Below are positions 1 to 7,799 of a DNA stretch of 47,038 nucleotides, in pieces. The translations under genes were made by a program, and so were the position numbers. A model generated the notes under the pieces. That model saw nothing but the letters and a program-made list of their open reading frames with translations. It was not told where the DNA came from and did not search any database. This DNA is from an uncultured Pirellulales bacterium (GTDB lineage: Bacteria; Planctomycetota; Planctomycetia; Pirellulales; Thermoguttaceae): NCBI GenBank assembly GCA_938015445.1, contig CALLPE010000028.1, positions 1 through 47,038 of the forward strand, read 5' to 3'. The stretch's first letter is position 1. Every line of letters begins with the position of its first letter.

Positions 1-202
1 ACCTACGCACACGGGAGAACTAGACGTGGCACTGTTTTAGTCAGCGGCGACTAAACGGTCAGGCGCACCTCGAACCCAAAACCTAGCCAAAGTCCTACCA
101 GTTTTAGTCAGCGGCGACTAAACGGTCAGGCGCACCTTGCCTGCGCTGTCGCGCCTGCGTTGCTCGTTTTAGTCAGCGGCGACTAAACGGTCAGGCGCAC
201 CT
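1..202 (+). CRISPR. 3' end of a CRISPR array, 37-bp repeats
   Basis: Three identical 37-bp repeats lie at 34-70, 101-137 and 166-202; each starts GTTTTAGTCAGCGGCGAC and ends CAGGCGCACCT. Bases 1-4 (ACCT) are the end of a fourth repeat, so the array continues left of the window. The spacers are 29 bp (5-33), 30 bp (71-100) and 28 bp (138-165) and are unrelated to each other. Repeat and spacer lengths fit type II. The GTTTTAG end matches the crRNA sense of type II repeats, so crRNAs should be read on this strand, towards cas9. No degenerate terminal repeat is seen. The repeat contains an internal inverted repeat (GTTT-T-AGTC / GACTAAAC, 6-nt loop). The leader is not in the window. Confidence 0.97.
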
Positions 203-214
203 ATTACGCAGCAA

Positions 215-304
215 GTTGCTGGCGCAAAATCCCTTGTGCTCAAAAAAAAAGCAAAAAACCGCCAGCCGGCTGCCCAAAAAAGCACAGTGCGAATCGGTTT
301 TTTT
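215..304 (+). ncRNA. candidate tracrRNA
   Basis: Between array and cas9, on the same strand, two segments can pair with the CRISPR repeat. AAAAT (226-230) pairs with the repeat's first five bases GTTTT, opening with a G-U wobble. GTTGCTG (215-221) pairs with repeat CAGCGGC (bases 9-15, two G-U wobbles). Between them lie AGT in the repeat and GCGC in the tracr, giving the lower stem / bulge / upper stem layout known for Cas9 guides. Downstream, TGTGCT (235-240) can pair with AGCACA (281-286), and the RNA would end at a T run at 298-304. A weak -10-like TATTAC at 202-207 would start transcription near 214. Boundaries are inferred. The upper stem competes with a local CAGCAA/TTGCTG hairpin (209-221). 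Confidence 0.6.
253..304 (+). terminator. possible tracrRNA terminator
   Basis: AAAAAACCG (253-261) is complementary to CGGTTTTTT (295-303) around a loop holding the palindrome CAGCCGGCTG (263-272) and GCACAGTGC (282-290), and it ends in a seven-T run. The A run 242-250 and hairpin could also stop transcription on the other strand. The stem is AT-rich, so strength is uncertain. Confidence 0.4.
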
Positions 305-378
305 CCACTTGCCAGCGCCTACCGTGATGGTTCGACTTGTCAAAGCCATGGCAGTTACACTAACGCGAGGCCACCGCC

Positions 379-3300
379 ATGACAGTCGTTTTAGGCATCG
401 ACTTCGGGGCGAAGAACATCGGCTTGGCGCTGGTCGAGAATCGGCCCGGGCAGCCCGCGGTGGTTCGATACGCTGCCACCTTGGTTGCCGAGCTTAAGCC
501 GTTGAAGAAGTTGGTCGAGCCGCGTGCCGAGCGCCGCCGCATGAGACGGACGCGCAAAACCCGGCGCCGGCGGTTGCGCCGGCTGGCTGCGGCCTTGCGC
601 GGGATTGCCGGGGCAGAAAAGATTCTGCGCTTCTGCCGGCGGCGCGGATACTCGCACGACCCCAAACAAAGCCCAACACTGTCAAACAGCGCGCGAACCG
701 CGCACCAGCCCGAGCTTTCCGAAATTGTTAGCCGACTGGATCAAAACAAGCAGAAGGTTTATGAAGAGCTTAAGCAGTGGGTCCGGCAGGAGGCCCCCGG
801 GCAAGCGGGGCCAACTTTTGTAAAGCAGTTCGGCCAATACACGTCGCAAAGAAAGCGCAAGAGCCGGCAGCAGCCAACCGGCGAAGCGGAGCGGCCGGAG
901 ATGCTCCAGCAGCAAAGCCCCGAAGACGAACTGCCCGGCAAACAACAAGAAGATAAGCCGGTGTTCGACGTGTCGCGCGACGAGTTCTTTCGGGCACTGG
1001 AAGCTGAGGTCGAGCGAGTAATAGCCGAGCCTGACCGGCAGCGCGTGCTGGCGGCCTGTCGAAAACATTTGAACGCCCAGCGCCTCCCGTCGTTAGAAGT
1101 TCGTCCGCCGCGGTTCGACAATCGGGCAGTAACGCGCTGCCACTGGGAAGGTTGCCAGCGGCGTCCGCCGCGGGCAAGCAACGCCACGCTGGAACTGCTT
1201 CGCCAGACGCTGTACATCCGACTGAAACCGGTATTCGACGAAGCCCTGGCCGGTTTGGCCGATGAGCAGGCGAAAGCCGAGAAGCGGCAACAGATGGTGC
1301 AGCGGGTGGACGATTGGTGCCAGCGGCTGGCCAGCTTGGCCCGTAGGTATCGGAAGCTACGGACCACACAGGGGTGGAGGCCGCCGGACTCCGGCCGACA
1401 GCAGCGCGGTTTCCGCCACCAGATCGACGACCTGGTGGTCAAGGGCGGCTCGGGCCGGCTGCGCTATTGCCGCGAGCATTCGCGCCAGTATGTGGAGTAC
1501 TTTTTGGACGGCAAGCAAATTCCCAATCGCGCCGACGTGGCCGACCGCGACATCCGCAGCCGGCGGCAGAAAATCCTCTTCGACCGCCTGTGGAGCCTGA
1601 TTCGCGGCAGGCTGTTGCCGCTGGTAGGCGGGCGGATCGACCGGATCGTAGTGGAACGGGTGGCCTTCGACGTACTGGCCGGCAAAGCCAAAGACCGTCA
1701 AGAGTTTATCCGCGAAGAAGAAGACGACGCTTACCAGATGTACTGGTACGGGCCCAGATACTCTCACAACAACGATCTGGAAATGCTTCGAAAGGAGTTC
1801 GGAGGCCGATGTGCTTATTGTGGCGAACAACGGTATGCCGAGTTAGAGGTAGAACACATCTTGCCCCGAAGCAAGTTCCCTTTCGATTCGTATTTGGTGA
1901 TAGTACCGGCTTGCCGAAGCTGTAATGCGCGCAAAGGCGGGCGGCCTATCGGCGAGACTGACATGGTAATTCATAACGAAGCTTTTGCCGAATACGAGCG
2001 GTATTTGCAGCGCGTCAAGGTTCCCCACGGCTTTTGCACGATCAAGAAAGGTTTGCTCAAGCTGCTGACGACACGAGACCGCAAGCGGCAAGGCCAATGG
2101 TTGCTGGGGATGATAGCCAACAACCTGTTTACCATGGGAGAGTCGCAGAAGGCTGTCAGACCCTTGGGAAGATGGCTGGCCGGCAAGCTCGAGGCCGAAA
2201 CCGGTGTGCGCCCGGAGGTGGTAGCTTCCAGCGGGCGGCATACAGCGGTGTATCGGAAGTTGGTCTTGCCCGAATACTCCAAGACCGAGGCCAAAGAAAA
2301 CATAGACCTGCGGAACCACGCCGTGGACGCGGTGATGCTGTCCTGCGATTTCCCTAAGGTAACGTTGATCGACGGCAAATGGTGGCTGACCGATGATTAC
2401 CTGCGCAATTGGGAAGAGCGAGTCAGGACAGTCGCGCCGCCACTGGTCCCGTGCCAGAGCAATGGGCAAGCCAGAAAAACAGCACCACATGGGCAAGATT
2501 CAGATGCCGCGGTTGAAACGGTTGCCCAGGAGGGCAACGGGAGCAACAATCTGCTGAAATTGCCCAAGGTCGAGGCACCGCAGCCCATAAAGTATTTTGA
2601 AAACGATTTGGGCGGAGGGTACTTCGAGATCAAGTTGTCGGCATTCGGATGGAATCGCAGCCGACAAAGCGGCGCGCTGGTCGATCCGGTGGCAGTGAGC
2701 CGGGACGGGGAGAAGGTGCTTAAACGAACACCGGCACAAGAGGTATTGAAGCAATTGGACAGCGATGCCGAAAATCGCCGTAAGCAAATCGAGGTGATTG
2801 CACATAAGCAGCTCAGAGCTTTGCTGGAAAGTGAGCCCGACAACGCGGCGCGTAACTTTGTGCGCTGGCTCCAGGCGCAGACTGCCCGTGGTCTGCGCGC
2901 TGCCCAGATGAGCAATCATCCGGCTGACCAAAGACACCGCCAAATGCTGGAACAGTTCGTAGCCACGCCTGTGGAGCAGTTTTTTCAACAAGCGGCGTCG
3001 GCGGGCGATGCCCAGCCTGAGCTTCCCAACGACGGGAATAGCGGAAAGAAATCGGGGCGGAAGGCGGAAAAGCGGTCTGCGGCACAGATTCCGCCGATCA
3101 TCGGGGTGCGCTGCGCGGTCGAACAGGGGGCGGGAAAGTACAGCGTGTTCCGCTGCGACCGACAGGGCAGAATCATCCACCGATACGCAAGCCATCCGGA
3201 CGTGCGCGAATTTTATGTGGGTTACCGGCAGGGGAAAAACGGACAACTGGAACGTGGCAAGCCGATAGTGCTTCGGGTGAACCAAGTGTGGCGGGTCGAC

Positions 3301-3687
3301 TGCTCATTGGCCGGCGGTGATAGAACGGTGCCAAAAGTCGTGGAGACATTCGTCCTTGGCACTCCGTTGGAAGGTCGACCGCTGGGAGCAAGCGGCTCGG
3401 CGCGGGAGTTCCGCCGGCAGTGGCGCGAGGCCCTGCAAACACTTTGGGAACGCCTGGGGGTGAAGAAGATTTTCTGTATCAGGCAGGCTGCCGTAATCGA
3501 GAAGACCAACGGCGAGTGCTTTTTCTTGCCGAACTTCGACGGTCAACAGGACTGGATGCGAGGCTCGCCGTGGAAAAACATCCGCCGCGTTTACCGCTCG
3601 CCCTGGCACTACTTGGCCAGCAACAGGGCCGTGCGCACCCAGCCGATGGCGGGGTCTGAGCCGCTGGTTGCGGGGGCGGACAATTGA
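379..3687 (+). CDS. cas9: Cas9, type II-C-like RNA-guided DNA endonuclease
   Basis: 1102 aa. RuvC-I is GIDFGAKNIGLALVE with catalytic D8. The arginine-rich bridge helix is at about 49-72 (RRMRRTRKTRRRRLRRL). A recognition lobe of about 340 residues follows, including a low-complexity Gln/Glu/Lys stretch at ~155-195. RuvC-II is IVVERVAFDV with E426. The HNH domain carries CAYC (478-481), EHI with H493, and CRSCN (512-516), i.e. a four-Cys zinc site plus H493/N516. RuvC-III is LRNHAVDAVML with H647 and D650. About 440 residues follow, read as WED/PAM-interacting region; ~870-905 looks like a flexible linker. All nuclease residues are intact. Length and the four-Cys HNH resemble the II-C Cas9 of Actinomyces naeslundii. 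The ATG puts RuvC-I at the N-terminus and has GAGG 9 nt upstream. No cas1 or cas2 follows. PAM cannot be predicted. Confidence 0.96.
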   Translation: MTVVLGIDFGAKNIGLALVENRPGQPAVVRYAATLVAELKPLKKLVEPRAERRRMRRTRKTRRRRLRRLAAALRGIAGAEKILRFCRRRGYSHDPKQSPTLSNSARTAHQPELSEIVSRLDQNKQKVYEELKQWVRQEAPGQAGPTFVKQFGQYTSQRKRKSRQQPTGEAERPEMLQQQSPEDELPGKQQEDKPVFDVSRDEFFRALEAEVERVIAEPDRQRVLAACRKHLNAQRLPSLEVRPPRFDNRAVTRCHWEGCQRRPPRASNATLELLRQTLYIRLKPVFDEALAGLADEQAKAEKRQQMVQRVDDWCQRLASLARRYRKLRTTQGWRPPDSGRQQRGFRHQIDDLVVKGGSGRLRYCREHSRQYVEYFLDGKQIPNRADVADRDIRSRRQKILFDRLWSLIRGRLLPLVGGRIDRIVVERVAFDVLAGKAKDRQEFIREEEDDAYQMYWYGPRYSHNNDLEMLRKEFGGRCAYCGEQRYAELEVEHILPRSKFPFDSYLVIVPACRSCNARKGGRPIGETDMVIHNEAFAEYERYLQRVKVPHGFCTIKKGLLKLLTTRDRKRQGQWLLGMIANNLFTMGESQKAVRPLGRWLAGKLEAETGVRPEVVASSGRHTAVYRKLVLPEYSKTEAKENIDLRNHAVDAVMLSCDFPKVTLIDGKWWLTDDYLRNWEERVRTVAPPLVPCQSNGQARKTAPHGQDSDAAVETVAQEGNGSNNLLKLPKVEAPQPIKYFENDLGGGYFEIKLSAFGWNRSRQSGALVDPVAVSRDGEKVLKRTPAQEVLKQLDSDAENRRKQIEVIAHKQLRALLESEPDNAARNFVRWLQAQTARGLRAAQMSNHPADQRHRQMLEQFVATPVEQFFQQAASAGDAQPELPNDGNSGKKSGRKAEKRSAAQIPPIIGVRCAVEQGAGKYSVFRCDRQGRIIHRYASHPDVREFYVGYRQGKNGQLERGKPIVLRVNQVWRVDCSLAGGDRTVPKVVETFVLGTPLEGRPLGASGSAREFRRQWREALQTLWERLGVKKIFCIRQAAVIEKTNGECFFLPNFDGQQDWMRGSPWKNIRRVYRSPWHYLASNRAVRTQPMAGSEPLVAGADN

Positions 3688-3993
3688 CGAGCCGATGTAT
3701 GCGGCAATTTGCCAGTCATTATGCCAGTTGCCACGGCGAAGAAGTGAACGCATGGTGACGACCGACGGCTAGTTGGGCGCCGTGGGTTGTCAGAACGTTG
3801 CGCGGGCTTCGCGCGGCGTACCCCTCTGTGTGGGCACCAGCGGTGATTTTCTTGTCGACCGCCCGTGTCGCACCGGCACGTGTCATCCGCCTCAGCGGTG
3901 CAGTGTGCCCGGCGACGGTCGAAGATTGCCAGAAACGCTGTCGTCGGGAAGGATAAACTATACATTGTTAGGCAAAACCAGTTAAGACCCAAC
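3688..3993. other. intergenic region between cas9 and ispE
   Basis: No credible gene is present: frames are short and lack start signals or recognisable domains. A small GCGCG/CGCGC hairpin lies near 3806-3822 without a T run, so no clear cas9 terminator is visible. Confidence 0.6.
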
Positions 3994-4022
3994 TTGACGT
4001 GTTTTAACCATTGGGCTACAAT
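3994..4022 (+). promoter_or_regulatory. sigma-70-type promoter of ispE
   Basis: TTGACG, a 17-bp spacer, then TACAAT. This near-consensus promoter ends 23 bp before the ispE start, giving a short leader. It would drive ispE-spoVG independently of cas9. Confidence 0.8.
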
Positions 4023-4045
4023 CACGTCGCACGATGGGATAGTGT

Positions 4046-4942
4046 GTGATGATCGTCTGTAGTACAGCCGGTGGGTGGGTAGTTCATGCCCCGGCGAAGT
4101 TGAACTTTTTTTTGGAGGTTTTAGGCGTTCGGGAGGATGGGTATCACGAAATCGTCACCGTGATCTGCCCTGTACGGCTGTACGACTACCTGCGAGTGGA
4201 GGTCGAACCCAGGGGAAAGATACAACTGGTCGCTAGGTGCTCTGTGGGTTTGGCGGCCGATGGAGGGGGCGAACTGCCGTTGGGCGCCGATAATCTGGTC
4301 GTTCGGGCAGTAGAATTGTTGCGCAGTCGCGCCGGGGTGGCATCTGGCGCACACATCGAGCTTTACAAGCGAATACCGATAGCGGCTGGTCTGGGTGGCG
4401 GGTCGTCGGATGCAGCCGCGGCCTTGGTAGCAGCCAACTACGCTTGGGGGTTGAATTGGCCGCAGGCAAGGCTAATGGAACTGGCCGGTGAATTGGGTAG
4501 CGACGTGCCGTGCTTCATTCCGGGCGGCCCGGTGCTGTGTCGGGGGCGAGGGGAACTGGTCGAGCCGCTCGGCCGCTGGCCGCCGCTGTGGTGCGTAATA
4601 GCCAAACCGCCGGCGGGTCTGGCAACCGCAGCGGTGTATCGGATGTGTCGCGCGGCAGAACGGCCCAAAAGCCCAGATGCCCTATTGGATGCTGCCAGCA
4701 AGGGAGACCTGGCAGCGGTGGGCCGGCTGCTGTGGAACCGGCTGCAAGAGGCGGCGAAGAAGCTTACGCCGTGGATCGAGCGACTGTCGGGACGCTTTTC
4801 GCAAGCGGATTGCCTGGGCCATGCTATGACCGGCAGCGGCACAGGTTATTTCGGCATTTTCCGTCACGCGCGCAATGCTCGCTTTGCAGCGCGACGTTTG
4901 GCGTCTTGCGGGGTGGAGGTGTTCGTGGTGCAAAGCTGTTGA
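4046..4942 (+). CDS. ispE: 4-diphosphocytidyl-2-C-methyl-D-erythritol kinase
   Basis: 298-aa GHMP kinase that phosphorylates CDP-ME with ATP in the methylerythritol phosphate route to isoprenoids, in the cytosol. The N-terminal substrate region APAKLNFFLEVLG..DGYHEI, the glycine-rich ATP loop PIAAGLGGGSSDAAAAL and the C-terminal MTGSGTGYFGIF motif are all present and in order. Length is normal for the family. The start could be ATG 4046 or 4049; the Shine-Dalgarno signal is weak. It lies 33 bp before spoVG and probably forms an operon with it, recalling the ispE-spoVG neighbourhood of Bacillus. Confidence 0.95.
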   Translation: MMIVCSTAGGWVVHAPAKLNFFLEVLGVREDGYHEIVTVICPVRLYDYLRVEVEPRGKIQLVARCSVGLAADGGGELPLGADNLVVRAVELLRSRAGVASGAHIELYKRIPIAAGLGGGSSDAAAALVAANYAWGLNWPQARLMELAGELGSDVPCFIPGGPVLCRGRGELVEPLGRWPPLWCVIAKPPAGLATAAVYRMCRAAERPKSPDALLDAASKGDLAAVGRLLWNRLQEAAKKLTPWIERLSGRFSQADCLGHAMTGSGTGYFGIFRHARNARFAARRLASCGVEVFVVQSC

Positions 4943-4975
4943 TGACTGACCCCCGATAGCGCGAGGAGGACGGCC

Positions 4976-5542
4976 GTGGAAATCACCGAGGTTCGCGTCA
5001 AGCTCATGGAGGACCCGGGAGAGAGACTCCAGGCTTTCTGCTCCATCACCTTCGACGACGCCTTCGTGGTGCGGGACTTGAAGATCATCGAAGGCGCAAA
5101 CGGCCCCTTCGTGGCCATGCCCAGTCGGAAACTGACCGCCCATTGTCCGAATTGCGGGTGCAAGAATCACTTGCGGGCGGCGTATTGCAACCAGTGCGGG
5201 GTGCGGCTGAAGGAGCCGCCGCTGGCCAAGGACGAGGAAGGTCGGGCGAAGCTGTACGCCGACATTGCCCACCCAATCAACTCGGCGTGCCGAGAAATGA
5301 TCCAGGCCAAGGTGATCGCCGCCTACGAACAGGAGAAGGCGCGCTCGAAACTTCCCGGTTACGTGCCGCAAAAATACGACGACTACGATTACGAGGAACT
5401 TCCTGCTGCGCCGAAAACAACCAGCCCCCCCAAACAAGCTCCCGTGGCCGAGCAACCACGCGGCCCTCACAAGCCTCTTGCCGAGAAGACACCGGCCAAA
5501 CCGGACGCCCCAGGACAATTCGGCGCGGGAGTTTTCGATTGA
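4976..5542 (+). CDS. spoVG: SpoVG family protein with inserted zinc ribbon
   Basis: 188 aa. The N-terminus ([10 protein letters not shown].., then [20 protein letters not shown] and [10 protein letters not shown]) and the block [17 protein letters not shown] are classic SpoVG, a small nucleic-acid-binding regulator. Between these two blocks sits a CPNC...CNQC zinc ribbon (C57, C60, C71, C74) absent from Firmicute SpoVG (about 85-100 aa). The last ~60 residues are Pro/Lys/Ala-rich and probably disordered. The start is GTG with AGGAGG about 8 nt upstream. The target in this organism is unknown; RNA or DNA binding is inferred from the family. Confidence 0.9.
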   Translation: MEITEVRVKLMEDPGERLQAFCSITFDDAFVVRDLKIIEGANGPFVAMPSRKLTAHCPNCGCKNHLRAAYCNQCGVRLKEPPLAKDEEGRAKLYADIAHPINSACREMIQAKVIAAYEQEKARSKLPGYVPQKYDDYDYEELPAAPKTTSPPKQAPVAEQPRGPHKPLAEKTPAKPDAPGQFGAGVFD

Positions 5543-5914
5543 GCCGAGCGACTGCGGCGGCCATGGCGCTGGCACCGGTGTTGCGCTGCGCAGACGCATG
5601 GCACTTTGGGTTCGGTGCCCTTGCCGGCTTGTCCGGCATTGCCGTTACGACCGGGGGCATAGCTCATCACTGGCCACCACCAGGCACGGCTTAGGCAAGC
5701 TGGCCGCGCCGTCCTACCGACGCTTGGGGTTCATAATCGCTCCCGATGTGCTATGATTATTGGGCCTTGCCGGAGCAACATTGCTGACTGGTTGGGACAT
5801 CGGTGAAGACGTTGCGGCCGGCGGCCGGCGTTGCGCGGTAGTTGGCTCGGTGGGATAAAATCGAAGTTATTGATTTTTTTTGCGACGGGCGATCGCCAAA
5901 TGGGGAGGCTGCAC
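5543..5914. other. intergenic region before the metallopeptidase
   Basis: It holds a likely promoter (5730-5757) and a T8 run near 5874 without a hairpin. In-frame ATG codons at 5831 and 5900 precede the preferred start at 5915. No other gene is seen. Confidence 0.5.
5730..5757 (+). promoter_or_regulatory. probable promoter of the metallopeptidase gene
   Basis: TTCATA, a 16-bp spacer and TATGAT; the -10 is good, the -35 imperfect. It lies about 160 bp before the start codon. Confidence 0.45.
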
Positions 5915-7627
5915 ATGGTGGATCGGCATCTGAGCACGCGGTTGTTTTCGGCTCTGGCTTTCGTGGGATTGGGGATGATGAACATCGACAGCGCATCGGC
6001 GGCTGACGCCAGCGTCAGCGACAACCAGGAGCGGGCCAAGAGGTTCATCCAGCGGCACGAATCGACCATCGCCCCGATGGAAATCGAGGTCAACCGCCTG
6101 TGGTGGACGGCGAACGTGTCGGGCAAAGACGAGGACTACCAGCGCAAACAGGAAGCAGAGACGAAACTCAACCTGGCCCTGGCCGACCGCGAGGCATTCG
6201 CCGAATTGAAGGCTATCCGGGCCGGAGAACTGTCCGATCCGATTCTTCGTCGCCAGATCGACATCCTGTATCTGCAATACTTGGGCCGGCAAGTCGATCC
6301 GGAGCTACTGAAGCGGATTGTGGAAAAGGCCAACGCCATCGAGCAGGCGTTCAACGTGCATCGGCCGCGGGTCAACGGCAAGGAGTTGACCGACAACGAA
6401 GTGCGTCGCGTGCTGCGCATCTCGAAGCACTCGGCCGAGCGGAAGGCCGTTTGGGAGGCCAGCAAGAGCATCGGGCCGGTGGTGGAAAAAGACTTGAAGG
6501 AACTGGTACGGCTGCGGAACGAGGCCGCCCGAAAGCTCGGCTTCGGCGATTATCACAAGATGCAGCTCTACCTGGCCGAGCAAGATCAAGGGCAGGTGCT
6601 GCGGCTGTTCGACGAGCTGGACGAGCTGACGCGCAAACCGTTCCGCCAGGCGAAGGCCGAGATCGACGCCGCGTTGGCCAAGCAGTGCAGCATCGGGGTG
6701 GAAGAACTGCGTCCGTGGCATTATCACGATCCGTTCTTCCAGGAATCGCCCGACGTGTTCCATGAAGGCTCGGAAGCCTTCTACGCCACGCTGGACGTGG
6801 TGAAGCTGTGCCGGGAGTTCTTCGCGGGCATCGGCTTGCCGGTCGAGGGGATCCTCAGCCGCAGCGACTTGTACGAGAAGAAAGGGAAGAACCCCCATGC
6901 ATTTTCGCTCGACATCGATCGGGCCGGCGACGTGCGCGTGTTGGCCAACGTAGTGCCTGACCGGAGGTGGCTGGATACGATGCTGCACGAATTGGGTCAT
7001 GCGGTTTATTCGGAAAACGTGTCGCGCAAGCTGCCGTACGTGCTGCGCACCGAGGCCCATCCGCTTACTACCGAAGGCGTAGCGATGATGTTCGGCCGAT
7101 TGGCCGACGACGCGGCTTGGCTGGAGGCCATGGGCGTGAAGCTGCCCGATCCGCAACGCTTCCGGGCTGCGGCCGAAAAACGGCGTCGCAACGGTCTGCT
7201 GATCTTCTCGCGGTGGTGCCAGGTGATGGTGCGCTTCGAGAGCCAGTTGTACGCCAACCCAGATCAGGACCTGAACAAACTTTGGTGGGATTTGGTGGAA
7301 AAGTACCAGGAGGTGAAGCGTCCGGCGGACCGCAATCTGCCCGATTACGCGGCTAAGATACACATCGTCAGCGCGCCGGCTTACTATCACAATTACATGT
7401 TCGGCGAGATGTTCGCCTCGCAGTTGCACCATACGATCGCCCGCGAAGTGCTCAAAGTCGCCGACCCCGCCAAAGCTGTTTACGTAGGGGATAAGAGGGT
7501 GGGGCAGTTCATGATCGAGCGCGTGTTCGCCCCGGGGCTGACTATGGACTGGAATGCTCTGACGCGCTATGCCACGGGCAAGGACCTTGGGCCGGAGGCA
7601 TTCGCGGCCGACTTGAAGAGCGACTAA
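5915..7627 (+). CDS. secreted M2/M3-like zinc metallopeptidase
   Basis: 570 aa from the ATG preceded by GGGGAGG at 5902-5908. This start gives a signal peptide (about 32 residues, ending ..DSASA-A), whereas the in-frame ATG at 5831 would bury it. The mature part is mostly helical. The gluzincin site is HELGH at 358-362, with E387 of TTEGVAMM as probable third zinc ligand, a spacing like the M2 (angiotensin-converting enzyme) and M3 oligopeptidase families. It probably acts on peptides outside the cytoplasmic membrane. The exact family cannot be settled by eye, and the substrate is unknown. The transporter that follows is POT-like, so a joint role in peptide use is possible but speculative. 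Confidence 0.85.
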   Translation: MVDRHLSTRLFSALAFVGLGMMNIDSASAADASVSDNQERAKRFIQRHESTIAPMEIEVNRLWWTANVSGKDEDYQRKQEAETKLNLALADREAFAELKAIRAGELSDPILRRQIDILYLQYLGRQVDPELLKRIVEKANAIEQAFNVHRPRVNGKELTDNEVRRVLRISKHSAERKAVWEASKSIGPVVEKDLKELVRLRNEAARKLGFGDYHKMQLYLAEQDQGQVLRLFDELDELTRKPFRQAKAEIDAALAKQCSIGVEELRPWHYHDPFFQESPDVFHEGSEAFYATLDVVKLCREFFAGIGLPVEGILSRSDLYEKKGKNPHAFSLDIDRAGDVRVLANVVPDRRWLDTMLHELGHAVYSENVSRKLPYVLRTEAHPLTTEGVAMMFGRLADDAAWLEAMGVKLPDPQRFRAAAEKRRRNGLLIFSRWCQVMVRFESQLYANPDQDLNKLWWDLVEKYQEVKRPADRNLPDYAAKIHIVSAPAYYHNYMFGEMFASQLHHTIAREVLKVADPAKAVYVGDKRVGQFMIERVFAPGLTMDWNALTRYATGKDLGPEAFAADLKSD

Positions 7628-7799
7628 CCTTCTGTTTTTAACGCTCTGGCGGCATGCACACACGCGACTTTACGCCGTACCATGCCCGCACCGTCAGCTC
7701 GCTATGGCGGAGAGGTTCATTGTTTGCTAAACATACGGCTTAAACAGGACGAGGAAAACCGTTGGCGATTGTTCTGGAAAAAGGGACGACAGACTTCAG

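Noticed and set aside
242..260. A run as a poly-A or contamination signal
   Set aside because: It fits the A-rich linker of the tracrRNA candidate and is interrupted by GC.
307..330. A minus-strand anti-repeat (CGCTG then AAAAAC on the reverse strand) as an alternative tracrRNA
   Set aside because: The two pairing blocks are separated by a bulge too long on one side, while the plus-strand candidate gives a compact, balanced bulge and ends at a T run.
379..3687. IscB or another OMEGA nuclease instead of Cas9
   Set aside because: At 1102 aa with a ~340-residue recognition lobe and an adjacent CRISPR array, it fits Cas9; IscB is ~400-500 aa and has no array.
6305..7663. 452-codon frame opposite the metallopeptidase gene
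   Set aside because: Antisense shadow of a well-supported GC-rich gene.
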